From assembly GCA_039707465.1 (NCBI GenBank), contig CM077645.1, positions 163,856,003 to 163,920,002 on the forward strand: DNA of 64,000 nucleotides, written 5' to 3'. Within the stretch, counting starts at the first letter, position 1; each line of letters begins with the position of its first letter. The notes under the pieces were generated by a model. That model was not told the DNA's origin and searched no databases. It saw only the letters and a list, made by a program, of their open reading frames with translations. The translations under genes were made by a program, and so were the position numbers. Below are positions 54,783 to 64,000 of this stretch, piece by piece. This DNA comes from Rhabdophis nuchalis. Its lineage: Eukaryota > Chordata > Lepidosauria > Squamata > Natricidae.

Positions 54783-55030
54783 CAGGGGTGGGTTGCTGCT
54801 GGCATTACTGCCAGTTTGGTGTGCGCGTATGTACGCAGTTACCCATAAATAGGTCTGTGCATGCGCAGAACATTGCAAAATTAAAAAAACATGCTGCGCC
54901 AACTGGGGCACTGGTTCGGAGTTGTGGCAGGCCTGGGTTGCTGCCAGTTCCAGCAACCCAGACCGGGAAACCACTATGGTTTCGGCTGAACTGGTCTGAA
55001 CTTGTAGGAACTGGTAGGAACCCACCTCTG
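54783..55030. mobile_element. Non-autonomous hAT, intact ends
   Basis: Ends CAGGGGTGGGTTGCTGC and GGTAGGAACCCACCTCTG, exact 8-bp duplication TGTCATTT (54775-54782, 55031-55038). 248 bp, no ORF of interest. The damaged relative is at 30320. Confidence 0.92.
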
Positions 55031-55038
55031 TGTCATTT

Positions 55039-56429
55039 CCTTTTTCAGACATGTCTATAGAATTCTTATTTTAGCCATAGGTTTAGGTCAGGCTACATGG
55101 GGGGATACATTGCCTGAACAATTTACCCATGGTACTTTAGATGTAACAATAAAGATAGCATTATGAATAGGAAACTGAATTTGAATATTTAAACTGAAGT
55201 CCCTATATCCTTCTCAACATTCCTTTTACCTATTCCTTTAGCATTTTATGACTATCACTTTGTTGTTTGTATCTTATGATTTATGTTGATTATTTTATTG
55301 AGTATCTCATGACTATCACGGAGTGCTGTATCTTATGATTTATGATGTTTATGATCACAATTTATCATTTGTTGCTTGTATGTACACTGAGAGTTATGCA
55401 CCAGAGACAAATTCCTTGGGCGTCCAATCGCATGTGGCCAGTAAATAATTATATTCTCTTCTAAAGATTATTAGTTATATTCAGTGTGTTTTACTCTGCG
55501 CTGTGGAAACTTCACAGAGGAGGTGTTTGAACAAAAAAATGTCAAAGGAAGGAATAATCCCTCTTTTTCCACCAGTCTAAAATTGCTTGATGTTAACATT
55601 TTATATGATTCATGGTTTTTTCAAATCTTCAACAAGAAAGTTTAATACAAAACAGTGCTAGGCATCCACACCCACATTATTAACTATCTCTGTAATAGTG
55701 TTTTTTAACAGTAGCATTGTTTTTTTAAATTAATATTTCCGGTCTGGTGACTTAATTTTTTTTTTAAATTACAATATTACTTGTCTAATTACCACTGCAT
55801 TTTAATATAATTAATTTGGCTTTCAGTGCATTGCCTTTTATTTAATGCATACCTATGTCTACTCCAGAGTTTTTGAGGAACTTATTTTTTGAGAAACTCC
55901 TTCCTCAGTAATTTTTTAAAGAAAAGAAATAGCCAAATGTTAAATGTCTGACTCCAGTGCCAAAAGAATAATTTATTCTGATGAAAAGAAGGCTTTCCAT
56001 TGTGTTTTTCTCTTTTTATTTTCCCAATCTAATGCTGTGGTGACATTTAAAAAAAATCTTGAGCAATAAGAGATCCTATTTCATTGCAAAAAGAAGCAAA
56101 ACATGATTAAATAAAGACTTTTATTTCCAGGCTTAATGGAAGGATTGAGTAATACCAGACAAATATTGCAGCACTAAATGAATATTTCCGCTAATTTAAA
56201 TAATCAGGAAAAAAATATCCACAAAGGAGTGGAATAAATTAAGATGCTATATAACAACAGCTTGTATGAAAAGTTAAAATAACATGGATACTAAACTGTT
56301 TGAACCAGAAGCAATGAAGCTGTTTGAAGCTGGTACTATCCATAAAAGTACTGTTTTTTAAAGAATAAATCTGTTTCCAAATAGCCACTTTACAAAACAA
56401 TAACTTGAATGTATAATATATAAATGTTT
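55039..56429. other. AT-rich unique DNA
   Basis: About 1.4 kb. Around 55240-55350 the phrase ATGACTATCAC with TATCTTATGATTTATG repeats at about 75-bp spacing. No element recognised. Confidence 0.45.
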
Positions 56430-56819
56430 TTGCTTTAATTTTTTTATATTTTTATTTATTTACTAGCTATACCCGGCCACGCATTGCTGTGGCCCAGTCT
56501 GGTTAAATGGCCAACCAATCTGTGTGTAGATCTACACCTGCACACATACACACAACCACCATATAACCCCCAACCTACCTACCTACTGTATTTCTCCCTC
56601 TCTATCTATCGCCCTATCTACCTACCTGCTTACCTACTGTATTTCTCCCTCTCTATCTATCCCTCTACCTATCTACCTACTGTATTTCTCCCTATCTATC
56701 CACCTACCTACCTACCTACTGTATTTCTCCCTATCTATCTATCCCCCTACCTACCTACCTACTATATTTCTTCCTTTCTCCCTCTACCTACCTACCTACT
56801 GTATTTCTCCCTTTCTATC

Positions 56820-56878
56820 TATCACCCTATCTACCTACCTACCTACCTACCTACCTACCTACCTACCTACTGTGTTTG

Positions 56879-56964
<86 letters not shown>

Positions 56965-57010
56965 CCTACCTACCTACCTACCTACCTACCTACCTACCTA
57001 CCTACCTACC
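56820..57010. repeat. (CTAC)n/(CTAT)n array
   Basis: CTAC units, about 21 CTAT units, then CTAC units again, inside the Helitron. Responsible for the 60- to 192-codon frames here. Confidence 0.95.
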
Positions 57011-57053
57011 TTATTTCTCCTCTATCTATCCCTCTACCTACCTACCTACTGTA

Positions 57054-57755
57054 ATACAATAATACAATAGCAGAGTTGGAAGGGACCTTGGAGGTCATCT
57101 AGTCCAACTCCCTGCCTAGGCAGGAAGCCCTATACCCATGATGGTGAACCTATGGCACGGGTGCCACAGGTGGCACACAGAACCATTTCTTAGGCCACGC
57201 GAGGCATTGCCCTGTCAGCTTCAGTGTGTATGTGTGCCCTGGCCAGCTGATTTAGGCCTTCCTTTGAGGCCGTTTTTTGCCCTCTGGAGGAGGGGGAAGG
57301 CTGTTTTCACCCTCCCCAGGCTCCTATAAAGCCTCTGGAGCCTGGGGAGGACGTAAAAAGCATGCCAAATGCAGGGGGTCATGCACATAGCATTATGGAT
57401 GTGGCACACCTGTGCACATTGCCCCTGTTTTTGGCACGCGAGCCAAAAAAGGTTAGCCATCACTGCCCTATAACATTTCAGACAAATGGCTATCCAACAT
57501 CTTCTTGAAGACTTGCAGTGTTGGGGCATTCACAACTTCTGGAGGCAACTTCTGTTCCACTGGTTAATTGTTCTAACTATCAGGAAATTTCTCCTCACTT
57601 CTAAGTTGCTTCTCTCCTTGATTAGTTTCCACCCATTGCTTCTTGTTCTGCCCTCAAGTGCTTTGGAGAATAGCTTGACTGCCTCTTCTTTGTGGCAACC
57701 CCTGAGATATTGGAAGACTGCTATCATGTCTCCCCTAGTCCCTCTTTTATTAAAC
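57054..57755 (-). mobile_element. CR1 LINE 3' region nested in the Helitron, split by hAT
   Basis: The terminal repeat AATACAATAATACAATAG is followed by the hallmark GAGTTGGAAGGGACCTTGGA and GGTCATCTAGTCCAAC. After the hAT it continues with TCCACTGGTTAATTGTTC and GACTGCTATCATGTCTCCCC. CTGTA lies at both edges. Non-coding 3' UTR and tail only. Confidence 0.88.
57136..57465. mobile_element. Non-autonomous hAT, family 1, nested in CR1
   Basis: Left end near CATGATGGTGAACCTATGG; right end GGTTAGCCATCACTG. Flanks CCCTATAC (57128-57135) and CCCTATAA (57466-57473) match at 7 of 8. The innermost element of the nest. Confidence 0.88.
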
Positions 57756-58380
57756 TGTATTTCTTCCTCTCTCTCTCTCTATGGGCCACCTGGGAGTTTG
57801 CTACCCCAGTGCCTTTTTGGCCCTAAGAGGCCTCCATACGGGCTGAGGAAATGACTGTTGGTGGGAGGAGTTACAGGGAGGTGAAAACCTGATCAGTGGG
57901 TACATTTTACATTTGTGTACCTTGCACATGACACATGTGTGCTAGGCACAAAATGAGTATGTATTCTATTATCGGAAGTCCTTGTGAACATTGTGTGAAA
58001 GTTTGGTGTAAATCGGTGCAGTAGTTTTTGAGATTAGTGGATTTGTACAAACTATTTTACATTTTTATTTATATAGATTTATGTCGACATGTACAAGATA
58101 ACAGGTATTAATATAGACATGGACATTTTTGCATGAGATTGATACATATATATGGATATAAATAAGTATAACACGGCCATGAACACATAAAATGAGTTCA
58201 TATCAATGGGGACAGTAGGAGAGGGATGGTGGGCATGCTGGTGCACTTATGCACAGCCTCTTTTTGCAAGCTGTCTTGAATCCCTATGGTTATGTAGCAT
58301 TGTAGGAGTAAAGCTGTAATAATCTGTGTTAGCAAGAAAAAGTGTGGCAACACCTTTTCCAGAAGAAAAAGTTTTTAGTC

Positions 58381-58995
58381 AAAAGGAAATGTTGTTAGGA
58401 GAATACTCGTAGTGAGATGAATGGCTAGATAATTTGTTTAAACAATCAGATTCAGACAAATCTGCAAAGTAATTTTGTCCATTGGATTGAAAAGAAAACA
58501 TCACAAGAAAATTAAAACCAGACAAGTCAGATCTAGTGCAATATTATCAGATGTAGTGTAATATTAATATTTCACAATTATGGTGTCATAGTTGGCTCAG
58601 CAATTTTGTGGGCTTTAGAGGAAACCTGGTGATCAGGCAACCTAATGGTTAAAAAAACATTATTTTAAATATTTGCATAAGTGTCTGCTATTCTGCATGT
58701 CGTAAACCAAGCTATGGATTAAGAGGAAAACATTCTTCTTCCTTTTTCTTGATTTATATATGTATTTTTCTTGCAAAACTACAAAAAAAAATCTTCCAAA
58801 AAACCCTAAAACAGATCCACATCTATGTAAATGTTGAACATAGATTATATGAGCACTAGTGCTACTTTTTATTAGTTTTAGTGAGGCCCCAAATGTTTCT
58901 CTGCAGATATTGGTCTCTTCAAGATATTACATTTTAAGATTTGTCACTATACATTCCTATTTAATGCTCACAGATACATTTTGCTCAGTATCATA
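58381..58995. other. AT-rich unique DNA
   Basis: Nothing recognised. Confidence 0.4.
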
Positions 58996-58999
58996 CCTA

Positions 59000-59455
59000 C
59001 ATTTGTGCAATTGCTGAAATTTCAACCAGGATGATTAGGGGACTGGAGACTAAAACATATGAAGATTGGTTACAGGAACTGGGCATGACTAGTCTAGTGA
59101 AGAGAAGGACCAGGGGAGACACGATAGCAGTGTTCCAATATTTGAGGGGCTGCCACAGAGAGGAGGGGGGTCAACCTATTTTCCAAAGCACTTGAAGACC
59201 AGAAAAGGAATAATGGATGGAAACTGACCAAGGATTCAACCTAGAAGTAAGGAGGAAGTATTTGACAGTGAGAACAGTCAACCAGTGGAACAGTTTGAAA
59301 GTTGCGGGGGCTTCACCATTTGAGACTTTCAAGAAGAGATTGAACTGTCATTTGTTAGAAATGGTGTAGGTGTAGAATGGTGTAGAAATGGTGCTTGAGC
59401 AGGGGTTGGACTAGATGACCCATGAGGTCCCTTCCAACTCTGTTAATATGTTCAT
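59000..59455 (+). mobile_element. CR1 LINE 3' end
   Basis: Forward-oriented CR1 3' sequence: GACACGATAGCAGTGTTCCA, AGTGGAACAGTTTGAAAGTT, GGTTGGACTAGATGACCC and GGTCCCTTCCAACTCTG at the end. The ORF is not preserved. Confidence 0.88.
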
Positions 59456-59548
59456 CAAACTACAGCTTAGTCTTAAATATGACAAAAGATAGCAGATATA
59501 GAAGAACTGAAGTATGAGAACTATTTTAACCATCGACATCTTCAACTT

Positions 59549-59588
<40 letters not shown>

Positions 59589-60679
59589 TACTGCTTATTA
59601 ACTCAAGGCCATCAGTACTTTCCAATAGATTTTTTTGCGCTCGAAGTTGAATATACATTTAAATAAATAAACAAATACAATATCTTATTTAAATGATTAG
59701 CTTCAGATATTAAAACTACCTAGCAAGATAGAGAGTTATGTTATAGTTAAAACAAGTGGTGTTTTTTTTTTTACAAATACGTAATGGAGTTAAAAAATAT
59801 ATTGCCTATTAATTATAAATGATCAATGCATAGGGAATTAATATTCTTCTATTTTAAATACACAGGGAGAAAAGGGCCATAAGGTTCAAGTAATTATAAC
59901 AGATGACAGACGTTAATATTCATATAGAAGCATGCTGCTGTCAATGCAGAGAGCTGACATCTTATTATAAACAGAAGTTCTTCTTCCAAGGAAGGAAATG
60001 CTCAGTGTGCATGCCTACTCTGTGCACACTTCAGAGTCTGAGTGCCTGACAAAGATGCCTTGTTTAGCATGCACAAAGATGGCTTTGAAGCACTCAAGGG
60101 CAAGGTGCTTGTTATATATGAAATGCCTGTGGGTGATCAATTATTAAAGGTACATTCTTCGTTAGTAAAGAGATGTCATAATAGCCTGGCATGAGGTGAA
60201 TATTCTCATTAAGCACCTATGGTGCTTTGAGGATAAATGTCAAGTTGCATAACCATCTTAGTGAAGAAGATTAATCTTATCTGGTAGATGTATGTAGGTG
60301 TGTGTGTTTCTCATATGAAATTAATTAGCTATTTCATATCAAGAAGTACACATTTCCCACCTTTAATCATATGCATATTTTAGCAAACCTACACCTATCC
60401 AATGAAATCATTAATTAAAAAAGGAACCAAAAGTGTGAATTTGAAACAACTGGGGTACCTTGGTTCCAGAAATAATGACTTTTTTCCAACCCTCGGTGGC
60501 TTTGAGTCTTACTCATTTATCCAATGTGCATGATTTACTTTTTATTAAAAATCATAACAGTGGTAATTTGTGCTAGATTAATATTGTATATTTCTCCTTG
60601 AATAGGATGAGTCTGAAAGATCTGTGTGAGTGACAAAAATAATGTTCCCAGTACAGTAACACCAAAGGTTTGGCATGGA
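59456..60679. other. Unique DNA with a short (CA)n
   Basis: (CA)n at about 59552-59586 (17 units). The rest has no recognised element. Confidence 0.5.
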
Positions 60680-60896
60680 TGAGGTGCCTTTGAATCACAG
60701 TTGGTTCCTGATGGGTGCCTACAAGTTTCTTTGACAAGGTTCTTTTAGAGATGGCTTTGCCATTGCATCCTCCATAGGGATGAGAGAGTGACTGGCCGAA
60801 GGTCACCCTGCTGGATTTCAGGACTAAGGCTGTATTAGAACTTATAGTATTCTGTTTTCTAGCCTAGTGCTTTAACCATTGGACCAGACTGGCTCT
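60680..60896 (-). mobile_element. tRNA-derived SINE with Bov-B-like tail, family B
   Basis: Minus strand: head AGAGCCAGTCTGGTCCAATG, body GGTGACCTTCGGCCAGTCAC, tail GATGCAATGGCAAAGCCATC and AACCTTGTCAAAGAAACTTG. Confidence 0.82.
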
Positions 60897-61286
60897 ATTA
60901 TTGCATAATATGCTTAATTTCACATGCTATAAAATAACATTTAGTATAATCTAATGCAGATTAGAGCCTACATGGAAAGGAGGGATGCCAGATGTTCATG
61001 CTGGTTTTAGAAAAGACCAAGGAACAAGAGACATTATTGCTCTTGCACACTGGATAATTTGCAAAACAAACAAACAAACAAAAACCCAAAGACAAGTTAA
61101 TATGTGCTTCATTGAAAATAGGAAGGATTTCAAGAGTATCAGCTGTGTCATATATTTAGGAAAATGGGAAGGCCATAACTTTTCATTATCTCCATGTGAA
61201 GTCTATACAAAAGATAGAAAGCCACAGTTCACATGGAACATGGTAAAACAGACTAGCTCCATGTTGACAAGGGAGTATGACTAGGC

Positions 61287-61976
61287 CTGTGATGGTGAAC
61301 CTATGGCATGTATGCCACAGGTGGTACGTGGAACCATTTATCAGGATATGTGAGGCTTGCCCTGTCAGCTGACTTCAGCCTTCTTTTGAGGCCATTTTTC
61401 ACCTTCCGGAGGCTTCAGGAGCTTCCCTGAAGCCTCCGGAGTGTGAAAAACTGGCCCTATGGGCAAACCGGAATTCAAGAATGGACTTCCGGTTTGCTCA
61501 TAGGAATTGTTCAGGAGCCCTCAGGAGGCCTCCCTGAAGGCAAAAAAGGGCAAAAAAATGACCCACTGAGCAAACCGGAAGTGACTTCTGGGTTGCTCAT
61601 AGGGCTGCTTTTAGCTCTCCAGAGCATTCAGAAGCCCTCAGGAGAATTCCAATTTGCTCAGAGTGTCATTTTTTGCCCTCTGGAGTCATCAGGGAAGCCT
61701 CCTGGGGACACCTGAATGCTCCAGAGGGTAAACTGTTCCCTAATTTCCGGTTTGTCCATAAGGCCGGTTTTTTGTGCTTCAGATGCTTCAGGGAACCTCC
61801 TGAAACCTGGGGAAGGCAAAAAAACAGTGCCAAAAACATGTGGGGGGTGCTGATTGCATGCACATGCACACGGGGGGGGGTGCATAGTATTATGGGTGTG
61901 GCACGCCCATGCACAACCCCCCTGCACACCCCTCCCCACTTTTGGCACATGAGCCACAAAAGGTTCACCATCACTG
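61287..61976. mobile_element. Non-autonomous hAT, family 1, expanded
   Basis: Ends CTGTGATGGTGAACCTATGG and GGTTCACCATCACTG. Exact 8-bp duplication GACTAGGC (61279-61286, 61977-61984). The 690-bp interior repeats GGAAGCCTCC, TTTGCTCATAGG and AAACCGGAA phrases. No transposase. Confidence 0.92.
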
Positions 61977-62353
61977 GACTAGGCTGTGTATTCTATCCAT
62001 ATTTATTTACTTTATATACTGAAATACAAATCGAGGGTGGCTAGATTGGAGGAAGAAAAATGTGGCATTAATACATCAATGCTGATGTCACTACTCGGAT
62101 AGTTGAACATGCAAATGGTTTGCAAGGTCTAGTAATAAAAATCAAGAAGCAGTGAATATGAGTGGAATTCATATAAAGTAAAATGAAGACCAAGCTAATC
62201 CAAAAGGTGTGACAACCCATATTAGAACTAACAGTGAAGTTATTGAAGTGGTGAGCTTTTGACCCTTAGAGTCAACTAAATAATAAAGGACCCAGATATT
62301 CATGAAATATGTCCTAGAATAGCACTTGGAGGACATGAAAAAAATATTCAGGT

Positions 62354-62672
62354 CAGAAGTGGGATTCAACATTTTTTACTACTGTAGGCATGGCTTGGTG
62401 GATGTGGCATAGCTTTGTGGGAGTGGCTTGGTGGGTGTGGCAGAGGAAGAATACTGTAAAATCTCCATTCCTTCTCCACTCCAGAGGAAGGTTACTGCAA
62501 AATCCCCATTTCCTCCTCATCAGCTGAGACTCGGGAGGCAGAGAATAGAAGGAGGCAGGGCCAGTCAGAGATGGTATCTCTGAATTGTTACTGGTTACTG
62601 TTCTCTGAACTGCTCAAAATTTCTGCTACCGGTTCTCCAGAACTGATCAGAACCTGTTGAATACCACCTCTG
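62354..62672. mobile_element. Non-autonomous hAT, family 2
   Basis: Ends CAGAAGTGGGATTCAAC and GTTGAATACCACCTCTG. Flanks ATTCAGGT and ATTCAGAT match at 7 of 8. The interior GGCTTGGTGGGTGTGGC and TCAGAACCTG match 7299-7548. Confidence 0.9.
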
Positions 62673-63025
62673 ATTCAGATGCATGTCTATACCTACCAAA
62701 AATTAGTTTTGTTCAGGCAATGACTTTCTGGAAGCAAAAGAGCAATGAAAAGTATTGACACTTTTAAATGGTGTTGGAGGGGATTTCTGAGAATATCGTA
62801 GACATTCGAGAAAATAGACAAATGGATGATGGAACACATAAATTCAGGGTTCTCACTCAAGGCACAAATGACTAAGCTTACATTACCAAATTCTATACAC
62901 GTTGCGGAAAGACTCAGCTCTCTTGAAAAGTCTATAAAGATGGAGGGAAAAGAGAAGAACAGCAAAGTGGATGGAGTTAATTATAGGCTGCACCTAGGAA
63001 TAGCTGAAGGTTAGCTAAGATGTAA

Positions 63026-63331
63026 TGGCTTATAATCAATCAATCAATCAATCATTTTAACAGCCACTTGTGTATCATAAGCTTCCTGCAAAATAATTAT
63101 GGAGAAAAATTTAATTTGGTATTTGCAAAAAATATCCCAGCAGTTCCTATGAAGAAGAATTGAAATGCTGTCTAACAATTTGGCTTGAACTCCCTAAAGC
63201 TTAGAAATCACAAAAGTATTGAGGCAGGAATTCCTGTCAATGGGGAAATCAGCTATCCATAAGTTACACACAATCACCATCTTCTGCCCATAAAAAAGGT
63301 TAATTTTCAAATATACTGCACAAATAAATAG
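63026..63331. other. Unique DNA
   Basis: A short (ATCA)n near 63036-63052, possibly the tail of the RTE copy; otherwise nothing. Confidence 0.45.
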
Positions 63332-63332
63332 A

Positions 63333-63395
<63 letters not shown>
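63332..63395. repeat. (ATG)n microsatellite
   Basis: About 21 GAT/ATG units. The poly-Met frame is an artefact. Confidence 0.96.
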
Positions 63396-64000
63396 AGTGT
63401 TGGTGGTAATGGGGATGCAGGAATTGATAATGGAAGAGGAGGAGGAAGAAGAGAAAGAGGTATCCTCTACCTTTTTTTCTTTTCTTATTGTTTCAATGGA
63501 TATTCTAAATTTCCAATGGAATATTATATTTATTCTCTTAAAAATGGTTTAAGCTTCTCCCAGCTTATCATTTATAGTTAGCCTTTCCCATTGATGCATC
63601 AGGTTATTATAGATTTTTCTTGTTAAATGTACAAGCATTAATGATCCAGTTCAATGTACTCTTAAACATAGTCAACAAACTGAGGTAAGGTGAAAATATT
63701 ACTTTTAATATTAAGGCTTTCTCCCAGATAACCTTTTTGATACTTCTGTATTCTGCTCTATTAGATAAACAGTTTTGGTACAGAAGATAATTGCCCAGGA
63801 ATTCCATGGATAAATTGTGAAAGTATTAAGTAAGCTCTGCTTTTTTTTTTCAGGTTACATTTTAAAGAAAATTATTTCTAGCTTGCAGTTGCTTAAAATT
63901 AACTTGAGGAATATTTAATATCATGGTGCTAAATAGATTCAGCTGCACTTCTGCATCATATGATACTATATATATGAGATTTTTAATGGCGTTTCTAATG
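63396..64000. other. AT-rich unique DNA
   Basis: Nothing recognised. Confidence 0.4.

Larger units (their letters stand above)
56463..58077 (-). mobile_element. Non-autonomous Helitron, interrupted by CR1
   Basis: On the minus strand it starts TCTATATAAATAAAAATG and ends at GGGTATAGCTAG after the hairpin-capable GCCACAGCAATGCGTGGC. The interior repeats CTACCTACCTACTGTATTTC and has long CTAC/CTAT arrays (56820-57010). No Rep/helicase. The CR1 at 57054-57755 lies inside it. Confidence 0.83.
56430..58380 (-). mobile_element. Probable retroposon 3' region hosting a Helitron
   Basis: The T-rich stretch at 56430-56462 and the sequence from 58078 (TTTATGTCGACATGTACAAG, later GTGCACTTATGCACAGCC) would be contiguous without the Helitron. 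They look like the 3' UTR and A-rich tail of a LINE on the minus strand. No ORF is preserved; family not determined. Confidence 0.45.
60960..63025 (+). pseudogene. Bov-B/RTE LINE ORF fragment, split by two hATs
   Basis: Three exposed pieces follow RTE reverse-transcriptase order. The first gives PDVHAGFRKDQGTRDIIAL and MCFIENRKDF (about 60985-61140; compare the RTE 'PxxQxGFRKGRGTRD' and 'xFIDxxKAFD' motifs). The second (about 62160-62345) has KMKTKLIQK and a frame resembling 'INNKG..S.EI..RI.LG'. The third (about 62860-63014) gives MTKLTLPNSIHVAERLSSLEKSIKMEGK followed by VDGVN. An intact RTE protein has an endonuclease and an RT for target-primed insertion. Here there are stops, frameshifts, an aspartate-to-other change in the FID position (reads FIE) and no endonuclease part. 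The source clade of the Bov-B-tailed SINEs in this window. Confidence 0.75.

Overview
The window looks like gene-free (intergenic or deep intronic) DNA from a squamate reptile, most likely a snake. That is inferred from the repeat mix: CR1/L2-group LINEs, a decayed Bov-B/RTE LINE, L1 copies, tRNA-derived SINEs with Bov-B-like tails, many non-autonomous hAT elements with exact 8-bp target duplications, Helitrons, and long (GATA)n, (GAAA)n, (CTGC)n and (CATA)n arrays in AT-rich unique DNA. I found no host protein-coding exon, tRNA, rRNA or other host gene. Nearly all long open frames come from repeats or simple sequence.

The one large coding unit is a complete Ty3/Gypsy LTR retrotransposon (30703-35695). 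Its 296-bp LTRs differ at only two positions. A primer site resembling the complement of tRNA-Ser and a polypurine tract frame a single 1448-codon gag-pol ORF (two zinc knuckles, protease, RT, RNase H, DD35E integrase). It belongs near the Mag (K02A2.6-like) lineage. Despite its young look, the reverse-transcriptase YxDD box reads Y-F-D-Y, and no target-site duplication flanks the element.

Layout. 1-5.5 kb: CR1 scrap, hAT, LINE tails, a TA-flanked MITE. 5.5-11 kb: microsatellite, SINEs, hATs, then a CR1/L2 LINE split by an L1 ORF1-only (half-L1) insertion with a 15-bp target duplication. 11-30 kb: mostly unique AT-rich DNA with two old L2-like reverse-transcriptase fragments, SINEs, hATs, a CR1 holding a (GAA)n array, and several simple repeats. 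30.7-35.7 kb: the Gypsy element. 35.7-39.5 kb: low-repeat DNA with possible conserved non-coding segments. 39.5-47.4 kb: L1 inside a SINE, a MITE inside another repeat, a Helitron inside an L1 3' end, and an inverted duplication holding a hAT. 49-55 kb: LINE, solo-LTR candidate, SINE, a 1.77-kb hAT with a huge polypurine tract, fold-back hAT MITEs. 56.4-58.4 kb: a nest of retroposon, Helitron, CR1 and hAT. 59-63 kb: CR1, SINE, and a Bov-B/RTE LINE split by two hATs.

The elements interact mainly as parasites and hosts of one another. SINE 3' tails match those of LINEs, the hATs lack transposase and depend on a source elsewhere, and repeated nesting gives a relative age order.
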